Below are positions 45,315 to 52,544 of a stretch of DNA of 64,000 nucleotides, piece by piece. The notes beneath the pieces were generated by a model that saw nothing but the letters and a program-made list of their open reading frames with translations, made no database searches and was not told where the DNA came from. The stretch comes from an uncultured Clostridia bacterium. Lineage in GTDB: Bacteria > Bacillota > Clostridia > TANB77 > CAG-508. Each line of letters begins with the position of its first letter. The stretch's first letter is position 1. The translations under genes and the position numbers were made by a program. The stretch covers positions 1 to 64,000 of the forward strand of contig CANQJH010000005.1 of the NCBI GenBank assembly GCA_947624195.1. Reading direction: 5' to 3'.

Positions 45315-46298
45315 TTATATTGCAGTATTTAAAAAGTATGATTTTAAAGTTTCCTCCACCTCTTTCTTCGTGTCCAAATGATTTATCAAATCTCTTATTT
45401 GTGAAGCATTTGGCATATTTTTTAAATAGTAACAAATATGTTTTCTCATTTCTTTTACACCGACATTTTCGCCTTTTTCTTCTACTTCTAAATTAATATG
45501 TTCTATAATAGTATCAAGTATTTCTTTGCTTTTTATTTCTCTTATTGGATTACCAGCCAGATAATTTCTTACCTGTTCAAATATCCATGGATTGCCTAAA
45601 CTTGCTCTTGATATCATTATTCCATCACAGTTAGTTTGTTTTAAAATTCTTTCAGCATCATATACAGTTTTTATGTCTCCATTTCCTATTACAGGAATGC
45701 TCACATTTTCTTTTACTTTTTTTATAATATCCCAATCTGCAGTTCCTGAGTAAAACTCTGCTCTTGTTCTTCCATGTACTGTTATACCTTTCGCACCTGC
45801 TTTTTCAATTGCTTTTGAAGCTTCTATTGCTGTTATATGCTCGCTATCCCAACCTTTTCTAATCTTTACTGTAACTGGCAAACTAGAATTATCAACTACA
45901 GCTTTTGTAACATCATATACTTTATTAATGTCCAAAAGTAGCTTACTTCCATCTCCGTTTTTTACTACTTTAGGAGCTGGACACCCCATATTAATATCTA
46001 TAATATCTACATCATAATTTTCACTAATATATCTTGCACTATATGCCATTGATTCAGTATCACTTCCAAAAATTTGGACAGCAATTGGCCTTTTTTCTCC
46101 TACAACATTAAGCAATTTTTTAGTTTTGTTGTCACCATAAAAAAGAGCTTTACTACTAACCATTTCTGTAACAACTAACCCCGGATTATATTTTTCGCAT
46201 ACAATACGAAAAGCCCTATCGGTCAAACCTGCCATAGGGCCTAAAATAATATTATTTTCTAGTTCTACATTTCCTATTTTTAAAGCTTTATTTTTCAT
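45315..46298 (-). CDS. dus: tRNA-dihydrouridine synthase (DusB-type)
   Basis: 327 aa FMN-dependent TIM-barrel enzyme that reduces uridines in tRNA D-loops. It has the opening NIILGPMAGLTDRAFR, the active-site Cys in DINMGCPAPKVVKNG, the FMN-phosphate region HGRTRAEFYSG and IPVIGNGDI, and a C-terminal helical tRNA-binding domain. This length and the GCPAPKV motif match the DusB group, typical of Bacillota. TAGGAAAA precedes the ATG. It follows rodA on the same strand with a 31-nt gap. Confidence 0.93.
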   Translation of the reverse strand: MKNKALKIGNVELENNIILGPMAGLTDRAFRIVCEKYNPGLVVTEMVSSKALFYGDNKTKKLLNVVGEKRPIAVQIFGSDTESMAYSARYISENYDVDIIDINMGCPAPKVVKNGDGSKLLLDINKVYDVTKAVVDNSSLPVTVKIRKGWDSEHITAIEASKAIEKAGAKGITVHGRTRAEFYSGTADWDIIKKVKENVSIPVIGNGDIKTVYDAERILKQTNCDGIMISRASLGNPWIFEQVRNYLAGNPIREIKSKEILDTIIEHINLEVEEKGENVGVKEMRKHICYYLKNMPNASQIRDLINHLDTKKEVEETLKSYFLNTAI

Positions 46299-46329
46299 TT
46301 CTATTTTCCTACTTATATTGCTTAGTTAT

Positions 46330-47511
46330 TCATTTTACTTTTTGAAAATTATTATATTTAATTCCTACTCTTATCTGCTTCTTGCCCAGAATTCTCCGTC
46401 CCTCTTGTCCCACAAATATGGCTTTTTGTCTTCTGCCACTTATATTTAAAAGCATAGCTATCATGATAAAGTTGCTAAGAAGTGAGCTTCCTCCGTAGCT
46501 TACCAATGGTAAAGGAACTCCTGTTATAGGCAATAGTCCCATTGTCATTCCTATATTTTCAACCATATGGAAAAAGAATATTCCCGCTATTCCTGCTGCA
46601 ATAATAGTGCCTAAATCATCCTTCGCTGTCTTGGACACATACAGCGCTTTGGTTATTAATATTACATATAATATAACAATCGCTCCTGCTACAATAAAGC
46701 CCAGTTCTTCTCCTATTACAGAAAAGATAAAGTCTGTTGATTTTGGATATAAAAATCCTAATTGAGTCTGATTACCTTTTAAAAATCCCATCCCCAAAAG
46801 TTCACCAGCTCCTATTGCAATTTTAGATTGAGTTAAGTTATATCCTGAACCTCTAGGATCTAGATTTGGATTTAAAAATACATCTATTCTCTTTTTTGCG
46901 TGCTCTGGCAACGCAAATTTATATACTAATGGTATCGATATTGCCAAGATTAATATTGTAGCAATAACATACCTTTTATCAATTCCTGCAACAAATAACA
47001 TAAATAAAAATGCAACAATAAAAGCAAATGCTGTACCATAATCAGGTTGTTTAACTATCAATGCTACTGGTATAGCAAATATGATTAATAATAAAAATAA
47101 TCTAGTTGGTCTACTTATTTCCTTTGGTCCTTTTTTCTTCATTTTTGACATTATTAATCCCAAAAAGATAATCAATATAACCTTTGCAAATTCAGATGGT
47201 TGAATAGAAAAAGAACCAAATGTAAACCAGCTTGTTGCTCCAGATATTGGGTCGGTAAATAGTACAGCCCCTAAGCTTGCTAGAATTAATACATACAAAA
47301 TTGGTGAAATTTTAGCAATTGTATCATAGTCAATCACTGTAAAAATAATTAAAAAAGGTATGCTTATTCCAATCCAAGTTAACTGTTTATAAAATTCTTC
47401 TTGCTCTGAACTTTCGGTTGCCGAATAAATTGCAAATAATCCTATTATTACTAATAGGATTGTGCATATTAATATAGACCATTCAAGATTTTTTGTTATC
47501 TTTTTTTTCAT
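46330..47511 (-). CDS. rodA: Rod-shape peptidoglycan polymerase RodA (SEDS family)
   Basis: 393 aa, ten or so membrane helices. SEDS features are DYGTAFAFIVAFLFMLFVAG, the periplasmic GDPISGATSWFTFGSFSIQPSEFAKV segment, and the late GMTMGLLPITGVPLPLVSYGGSS motif. It polymerises lipid II glycans for sidewall growth together with a class B PBP, which is not in the window. It is co-directional with minD-minE, an arrangement seen in several Clostridia. GTAAAGGAA precedes the ATG, 10 nt after the minE stop. Confidence 0.93.
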   Translation of the reverse strand: MKKKITKNLEWSILICTILLVIIGLFAIYSATESSEQEEFYKQLTWIGISIPFLIIFTVIDYDTIAKISPILYVLILASLGAVLFTDPISGATSWFTFGSFSIQPSEFAKVILIIFLGLIMSKMKKKGPKEISRPTRLFLLLIIFAIPVALIVKQPDYGTAFAFIVAFLFMLFVAGIDKRYVIATILILAISIPLVYKFALPEHAKKRIDVFLNPNLDPRGSGYNLTQSKIAIGAGELLGMGFLKGNQTQLGFLYPKSTDFIFSVIGEELGFIVAGAIVILYVILITKALYVSKTAKDDLGTIIAAGIAGIFFFHMVENIGMTMGLLPITGVPLPLVSYGGSSLLSNFIMIAMLLNISGRRQKAIFVGQEGRRILGKKQIRVGIKYNNFQKVK

Positions 47512-47521
47512 TGCAGTTCCT

Positions 47522-48142
47522 TTACTTTTGTTTTACTTTTTGCTTTTTATTATTTCTGTTGTTTGCTGTTTTAGCTTTAATTGGCTCTTTTACAGCATTA
47601 ACAACTTCTTTATTTTTATTATTTTCTTGTTGTTCTACTTTTTCATTTTTCACTTCTTCTACTTTAGCCTCTTCGGAATTAGATTTTTCTAATTTAACTG
47701 CTTTAGATTTAACTTCTTTTACTTCTTCTTTCTTAGCTTTGCTTTTAGCTGAAACTTTTTTTGATTTATTCTTTTCTGTCTTATCCTTGCTATTTTCATT
47801 ATTGCCTATTTCTTCAAGTTTAATCTTATTTGTAATTTTTCTTGTAGTATTTTTAATTCCTACAATAGGGATGTTAGCATAAAGTGCTGGTGCGCCTGTT
47901 GTTCCATCACTATTCTGTTTGTTGGTTAACTTAACATCGATTTCTTTTTCATCAATGTCTATGTATTTCTTTATTACTTCAATAATTTCTTGTTTCATCA
48001 TTTCAAGGAAATCAGCTGATACATTAGCTCTATCTTGTAAAAGAACTAAATGCAATCTCTCCTTTGCTTCATCCTTATTTAATTTACTTGGGTCAAGTCT
48101 CTTTCCTTTACTTTTGAAAAAATTCTTAATGTTTGCAAACAT
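47522..48142 (-). CDS. minE: Cell-division topological factor MinE with a long Lys-rich extension
   Basis: 206 aa, more than twice the usual ~90. Residues about 1-92 are ordinary MinE: membrane-binding start MFANIKNFFKSK, the MinD-contact helix/strand (KDEAKERLHLVLLQDRANVS) and the beta-rich dimer region ending YANIPIVGIK. MinE drives MinD off the membrane to set pole-to-pole oscillation. From about 100 to the end the sequence is Lys/Glu/Val-rich, low complexity and basic at the tip. minC is not in this cluster. GGAGGAAT precedes the ATG; minD is 28 nt upstream. Confidence 0.88.
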   Translation of the reverse strand: MFANIKNFFKSKGKRLDPSKLNKDEAKERLHLVLLQDRANVSADFLEMMKQEIIEVIKKYIDIDEKEIDVKLTNKQNSDGTTGAPALYANIPIVGIKNTTRKITNKIKLEEIGNNENSKDKTEKNKSKKVSAKSKAKKEEVKEVKSKAVKLEKSNSEEAKVEEVKNEKVEQQENNKNKEVVNAVKEPIKAKTANNRNNKKQKVKQK

Positions 48143-48170
48143 TTCCTATTCCTCCACTCAAATGTAATTT

Positions 48171-48965
48171 TTATTTTTTACGGTTTCTTCTCATCCTACT
48201 CCAAAAACCTTCTTTTTTTCTACCTGGAATTGTTACTTCTATATTTTCGCCTAATATTCTTCTAGCGATTTCTATATAAGCTTTTCCGGATGGTGCTTTT
48301 TTGTTAGATACAGCAGGCTCACCTTTATTTGTCTGAGTTATGATGTTTTCATCCTCTGGAACAACACCTATTAGGTCTATTGATAATAAATCTAATATAT
48401 CCTCTACATCCATCATTTCGCCTTTTTTAACCATTTCAGGTCTTAATCGGTTTATAATCAGTTCTGGATTTTTTATCTCTGACGCCTCTAAAAGTCCTAT
48501 TATTCTATCAGCATCACGAATTGATGAAATCTCTGCATTAGTTACTACAATTGCTCTATCCGCTCCTGCAATTGCATTTTTGAATCCTTGTTCTATTCCT
48601 GCAGGACAATCTATTAAAATAAAATCAAACTCTTCTTTTAATTTACTTGTTAAGTCTTTCATTTGCTCTTCATTAACTGCATTTTTATCTCTAGTTTGAG
48701 CTGCTGGCAATAAGAATAAATCAGTAAATCTTTTATCTTTTATAAGGGCTTGCCTTAATTTACATTTTCCTTCAACAACATCAACTATATCGTATACTAT
48801 TCTATTTTCTAGCCCCATTACAACATCAAGATTTCTTAAACCAATATCAGTATCAACAAGAACAACCTTTTTGCCTTTAAGTGCTAGGGCTGCTCCAAGG
48901 TTAGCAGTTGTAGTAGTTTTACCTACTCCACCTTTTCCTGATGTTACGACTATTATTTCACCCAT
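48171..48965 (-). CDS. minD: Septum site-determining ATPase MinD
   Basis: 264 aa. Deviant Walker A GKGGVGKTTT (10-19; signature Lys11 and Lys16), switch and Walker B regions VDTDIGLRNLDVVMG and FILIDCPAG, and a C-terminal amphipathic membrane-targeting helix (GFWSRMRRNRKK). It binds membrane as an ATP dimer and recruits MinC; MinE triggers release. AAGGAGG precedes the ATG. First gene of minD-minE-rodA; the 222-nt region before it contains no gene. Confidence 0.96.
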   Translation of the reverse strand: MGEIIVVTSGKGGVGKTTTTANLGAALALKGKKVVLVDTDIGLRNLDVVMGLENRIVYDIVDVVEGKCKLRQALIKDKRFTDLFLLPAAQTRDKNAVNEEQMKDLTSKLKEEFDFILIDCPAGIEQGFKNAIAGADRAIVVTNAEISSIRDADRIIGLLEASEIKNPELIINRLRPEMVKKGEMMDVEDILDLLSIDLIGVVPEDENIITQTNKGEPAVSNKKAPSGKAYIEIARRILGENIEVTIPGRKKEGFWSRMRRNRKK

Positions 48966-49125
48966 ATTTTCCTCCTTGTAATTATTACGTTATGTGTTAG
49001 AAATTAATTAGTCCTTTTTATAAATTACATATATATATTATATTTTCATTTTTAATAAAAGTCAATGTAAAAATACAAAATTGTTACAAAAATATTACAT
49101 TTTTTTTACTAATTTAAATTTAGCT

Positions 49126-49158
49126 ATAAAAAAGAAACCTAATCCTTACGGAATTAGG
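49126..49158 (-). terminator. Terminator of the SSB-like gene
   Basis: CCTAATCC / GGAATTAGG form a stem (49138-49158, one bulge, tetraloop) 29 nt past the stop, followed on the minus strand by TTTCTTTTTTAT. Confidence 0.85.
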
Positions 49159-49187
49159 CCTCTTTGTAGGTAATTAAATTTTCAAAA

Positions 49188-49880
49188 TTACTCAGCTTTT
49201 TCAACTTTCTCATCGTCAGCTTCGTCGTCATCGCCTGTGTTAACAAGCTCTAAACTTGCAATAGAAACTTCATAAGCTACTCTAGGTTCAATAGTTCCAT
49301 CATCATGTTTTTTCTCATAATTTCTAGATTGAACTCTTCCAATTATTTTAACCTCTGTACCAACATCCATCTTTGAGCAGAATCTAGCATTTCTTCCCCA
49401 TGCAATACAAGGAATATAGTCTGACTTGTTGTATGCTCTGTTTACAGCTAAAAGTAAATCTGCAATTTCTCTTCCAAATGGTGTTTGTCTGTAAATAGGA
49501 GGTTTACATATATAACCTACTAAGACTACCTCATTTGATAAGAAATCTTTACTTGCAACAACTTCTTCATCTTGGTTTGCTAAGAATTCAATATCCTTTG
49601 CAAAAACAGTTAGAATTAATCTGTTTTTATCTTTTTCGTAACTGTTGTAAGATCTAAATTGTCCTTTTACTTTTACTTTCTTGTCAACTACAAGTTCATC
49701 CTCTTTAAATAATCTTTCTGAAATTGTAATTGGAATATTATCGTCATTTCCGCTTAGTCTTGGAACACTTAGATTAAATGTATAAAACTTTTCTCCATAT
49801 ATTTCATGACTAAATACTTTCTCATTTGTAATCTTTCCTACTAACACTAAATTGTTATTCTCCACATAATTTGTTTCCAA
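49188..49880 (-). CDS. Single-stranded DNA-binding-like protein with two OB folds
   Basis: 230 aa. Two SSB-type OB domains in tandem: about 9-105 (LVLVGKITNEKVFSHEIYG) and 113-215 (VVLVGYICKPPIYRQTPFGREIADLLLAVNR, with IPCIAWGRNARFC typical of SSB). The acidic tail ends DDEKVEKAE, unlike the DDDIPF tip of canonical SSB. Standard SSB has one OB fold, so this is probably a specialised paralog with pseudo-dimer architecture. The start is TTG at 49880, chosen because AAGGAGG lies 8 nt upstream. Confidence 0.82.
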   Translation of the reverse strand: METNYVENNNLVLVGKITNEKVFSHEIYGEKFYTFNLSVPRLSGNDDNIPITISERLFKEDELVVDKKVKVKGQFRSYNSYEKDKNRLILTVFAKDIEFLANQDEEVVASKDFLSNEVVLVGYICKPPIYRQTPFGREIADLLLAVNRAYNKSDYIPCIAWGRNARFCSKMDVGTEVKIIGRVQSRNYEKKHDDGTIEPRVAYEVSIASLELVNTGDDDEADDEKVEKAE

Positions 49881-49986
49881 CTCGTTTCCCTCCTTAATTT
49901 TTGTTCTCGTGTATCCTATTTTTTTAAGCTATTTATAATTATACTACAAAATTTTGTTTTTGTCTACATAAAAAGTTAAAATATTT

Positions 49987-50229
49987 TTATTTTTGTAATT
50001 TATTTGTAACATTTCCATTTATTTCATTAATACCCGACTTTATGTTATTTGTTTCATTTACTATGTTGGTGCTATTTTCGACTTGATTGTCACTAACGAT
50101 ATTAGTAGAAGTCGTAATAGTTTCATTATTCTTACTTGTCATAGCAAACGACATTATAAATAAAAATGCAACCGTACTTAGAGATATTAAGTATGATACA
50201 ATTTTTTCTTTCCTCAATACCATAAACAT
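49987..50229 (-). CDS. Small single-pass exported protein, unknown
   Basis: 80 aa. RKEK is followed by one hydrophobic helix (about 11-30), then a Thr/Asn/Val-rich tail (TNIVSDNQVENSTNIVNETNN) that is polar and probably extracytoplasmic. Well-placed GGAGG site, so likely expressed. Not recognised as a family. It is co-directional with the genes on both sides but with gaps over 60 nt. Confidence 0.55.
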   Translation of the reverse strand: MFMVLRKEKIVSYLISLSTVAFLFIMSFAMTSKNNETITTSTNIVSDNQVENSTNIVNETNNIKSGINEINGNVTNKLQK

Positions 50230-50290
50230 AAAATTACCTCCAACTAATTTATATTCATATTAATTGGAGATTATTACAATATTAACCTTA

Positions 50291-50728
50291 CTATAGCCTT
50301 TTACTCTTTTCTCTTAAAGTTTCTTTTCCACAAAAGGTACATTTTCCAGTTAGTTTATTGATTTTCTCTCTTCTGTTTTTTTCCTTGTCTTTTCCTAAAA
50401 AATTTTTTGTTTTTGTTTTAGTTGTTTTAAGTACAATTTGGCTATCAGTCCATATCATAGAATTCCATTTTTTACAGTATGTGCATGTACGTTGCCTTGC
50501 ATCCCATCCAAATAAAAATATTAAAAATACTATTGCAAATGGTATAAGTATATAGTGAATTGCCGTTAGTATATATAAAATTGCTAGTATAATTATTAAT
50601 ATTAAAGGAATTGTATAAAAAATCAGTTCGAATTTATTAGCATTTTTTTCATTTTCTTCTATCTCTTTTTCTGATACTTCTCTTTCCTTTATTTTTTTGA
50701 TATTTATTGATTTTTTCATAAAATCCAT
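50291..50728 (-). CDS. Two-helix membrane protein with zinc-ribbon-like cysteine pairs
   Basis: 145 aa. A charged start, two adjacent membrane helices (about 32-52 and 57-75), then a cytoplasmic part with CTYCKKW (about 83) and CTFCGKE (about 132), which could together bind zinc. The stretch between is very basic (KTTKTKTKNFLGKDKEKNRRE). No ribosome site is evident before either of the two possible ATGs, so the start is uncertain. Not recognised. Confidence 0.6.
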   Translation of the reverse strand: MDFMKKSINIKKIKEREVSEKEIEENEKNANKFELIFYTIPLILIIILAILYILTAIHYILIPFAIVFLIFLFGWDARQRTCTYCKKWNSMIWTDSQIVLKTTKTKTKNFLGKDKEKNRREKINKLTGKCTFCGKETLREKSKRL

Positions 50729-50828
50729 CTAATATAAAATATTACCAATTTGATTTTATTTTATACATTCCTTTCCTATTTACTATATCTTTTTTATTTT
50801 ACCACACATTTTATAGAAAAGGAAGAGT

Positions 50829-50873
50829 AAAAATCAGATTACTTAAGAATTTTTAGTAACCTGATTTTTATAA
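50829..50873 (-). terminator. Terminator of the small gene at 50875
   Basis: A 15-bp stem with one mismatch (50829-50843 with 50855-50869), 11-nt loop, ending in a T-run on the minus strand, immediately beyond the small gene's stop. Confidence 0.8.
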
Positions 50874-50874
50874 C

Positions 50875-51012
50875 CTATATAAGGCCCATTTTTTTCATCA
50901 TTTTTTTACCTTGTTTCATCATTTTATTTGGTCCCATTGTACATTCTGCATAAATCATAGCGGCTCCTGCACTTATTACCATACCAGTTATCATTCCTTT
51001 TACAAATTTCAT
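50875..51012 (-). CDS. Small 45-aa membrane protein
   Basis: 45 codons from the ATG at 51012, preceded by TTAGGAGGTAATAAAT, one of the best ribosome sites in the area. The product begins MKFVKGMITGMVISAGAAMI, one glycine/alanine-rich membrane helix, then a Met/Lys-rich tail (NKMMKQGKKMMKKMGLI) likely cytoplasmic or lipid-bound. It has its own terminator. It lies 21 nt after the TauE/SafE pair on the same strand, so may be the third gene of that unit. Confidence 0.7.
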   Translation of the reverse strand: MKFVKGMITGMVISAGAAMIYAECTMGPNKMMKQGKKMMKKMGLI

Positions 51013-51033
51013 ATTTATTACCTCCTAAAAGTA

Positions 51034-51402
51034 TTATGTCTTTTTTATATATTTTCTATACCAACAAATTGACTGATAAATAGCAATTAATATAATAAAA
51101 ATAGCAAAACCTTTTCTAAGAAAATTGACATCTATTTTGTTAGCAACTATCGAACCACCTATCGCTCCAATTATACCTGATATAGTTAATGGAATTGCTA
51201 CTCTCCATTTTAGAATGTGATTTTTTATGTTTACAATTGAGGCTATTATTGATGTTGGTATAAAAAATATTATGTTGCTTGCTTGTGCTATTAATTGATT
51301 AACACCAAAAAAACAAGTTAAAAATGTAATTAGTATGGTTCCTCCACCCATACCCATTCCACTAACTATTCCTGAAATTAATCCAATAATTATTTCTTTC
51401 AT
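51034..51402 (-). CDS. TauE/SafE-family permease, half-length protein 2
   Basis: 122 aa with four membrane helices. The opening GLISGIVSGMGMGGGTILI is the family's conserved first-helix glycine motif. Full TauE/SafE exporters have about 250 aa and 7-8 helices; here the function is split over two genes that overlap by 4 bp (ATGA type). They should combine into one transporter for an organosulfur or other small anion; substrate unknown. Confidence 0.8.
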   Translation of the reverse strand: MKEIIIGLISGIVSGMGMGGGTILITFLTCFFGVNQLIAQASNIIFFIPTSIIASIVNIKNHILKWRVAIPLTISGIIGAIGGSIVANKIDVNFLRKGFAIFIILIAIYQSICWYRKYIKKT

Positions 51403-51770
51403 TTATTAAATGTTAGAATAGCTGCATAGATTAAAAATATAATAAAAATTAGTGATAAATATTTATCACTTATCTTTTTTAATATTTTTGCTCCTATCCA
51501 GCCACCCATTAATCCTCCTATTCCGCATAGTATGCCCATTTTGAAGTCAACATTTCCTGCTTTATTATAAAAAAACATACTTGTAAGTACCATTGGAAGA
51601 ATACTAAAAATAGCAATTGCTCTTGCTTCTTTTTCTTCAGTTTTTACAAAATAAACTAGACCCGGCACAGCTATAAGACCTCCGCCAGAGGCGAAGAGCC
51701 CACTTAAAAAGCCTGTGCATATGCCTAGCAAGATTACTTTAATTTTTGACGTTTTTGTTTCTCTATCCAT
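51399..51770 (-). CDS. TauE/SafE-family permease, half-length protein 1
   Basis: 123 aa if started at the ATG at 51770; an in-frame TTG at 51815 is possible and neither has a clear SD. Four membrane helices with GICTGFLSGLFASGGGLIAVPG, the same conserved glycine motif as its partner, so the two halves are internal-repeat homologs encoded separately. Overlaps the next gene by 4 bp, which implies translational coupling and a heteromeric transporter. Confidence 0.78.
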   Translation of the reverse strand: MDRETKTSKIKVILLGICTGFLSGLFASGGGLIAVPGLVYFVKTEEKEARAIAIFSILPMVLTSMFFYNKAGNVDFKMGILCGIGGLMGGWIGAKILKKISDKYLSLIFIIFLIYAAILTFNK

Positions 51771-51813
51771 GCAATTATTTTTTCTAATGTTTACAATTTT
51801 TATACCTTTACAC

Positions 51814-51947
51814 AAAAAATAACTGTATTCATTTTTCTATGTGTTTATATTTTATACAACAAAAATGAATATAGTTATTTTGGAATAAGCCGCGCAGCAC
51901 TCAACCGGAGCATTAGCGTAAGGCGAATGAAGCAAATTACATACAAC
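51814..51947. repeat. Dispersed palindromic element, truncated copy C
   Basis: AAAAATAACTGTATTCATTTT (about 51814-51834) pairs imperfectly with AAAATGAATATAGTTATTTT (51862-51881). The second arm is followed by GGAATAAGCCGCGCAGC, ACCGGAGCATTAGCG and GCAAATTACATACAA, the first third of copies A and B. The rest of the element is missing. Confidence 0.75.
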
Positions 51948-51977
51948 TTTTTTTATAAAAATTTAAAAATTTTTCAT

Positions 51978-52376
51978 TTACAACGTATCAATTCTAATTT
52001 CTTTTGGTCTTACTTTTTTCAAATTTTTTGAAAGCTCATATTCTCTAGCTTCGTTCCATCTCATTACTTTGATGTCTCTATACTTTTCTAGGACTGCATT
52101 GTATTTATCATGCTCTTCTTCCCATACCGACTCTGGTATTTTGTCAAATGCTTCAAACATTTTTTCCGCTTCTGCCAAATAAATAACCTGCTCTTGAGGT
52201 GACATTTTGTCATATCTTTTAGCAAATATGGCAAGCTTATCCAAGCTGTCATTTGCTTTTATAAATGACATAAAGTCTTTTATTTTAATTCCAGCATTAC
52301 GCATTTGAAGCACTGACATTGATACCAAAATAACTATAAACATTAGTAAAATAAATACAATCGCTAGAATCGTCAC
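51978..52376 (-). CDS. Small membrane-anchored helical protein, unknown
   Basis: 132 aa. GTG start at 52376, chosen because AAGGAG lies about 9 nt before it. One N-terminal helix (about 3-24) followed by a charged, mostly helical cytoplasmic domain (KANDSLDKLAIFAKRYDKMS, AEKMFEAFDKIPESVWEEEH). It resembles small conserved Clostridial proteins without known function. It lies after clpC on the same strand, but the 168-nt gap and the different character suggest a separate unit. Confidence 0.6.
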   Translation of the reverse strand: MTILAIVFILLMFIVILVSMSVLQMRNAGIKIKDFMSFIKANDSLDKLAIFAKRYDKMSPQEQVIYLAEAEKMFEAFDKIPESVWEEEHDKYNAVLEKYRDIKVMRWNEAREYELSKNLKKVRPKEIRIDTL

Positions 52377-52544
52377 TTAAGCTTTTCTCCTTATCTTTAG
52401 AATTCACAATTTTATTATAACATTAGTTTTTAAAGATAGCAAGAAAATGTTAGACATATTATATACAAAATTGCATTACTTTTTTACTTGACCTAAACTT
52501 AGATTTAGTTTTTTCATTAATATTTAAGTGTATTTTTAAAGTAT

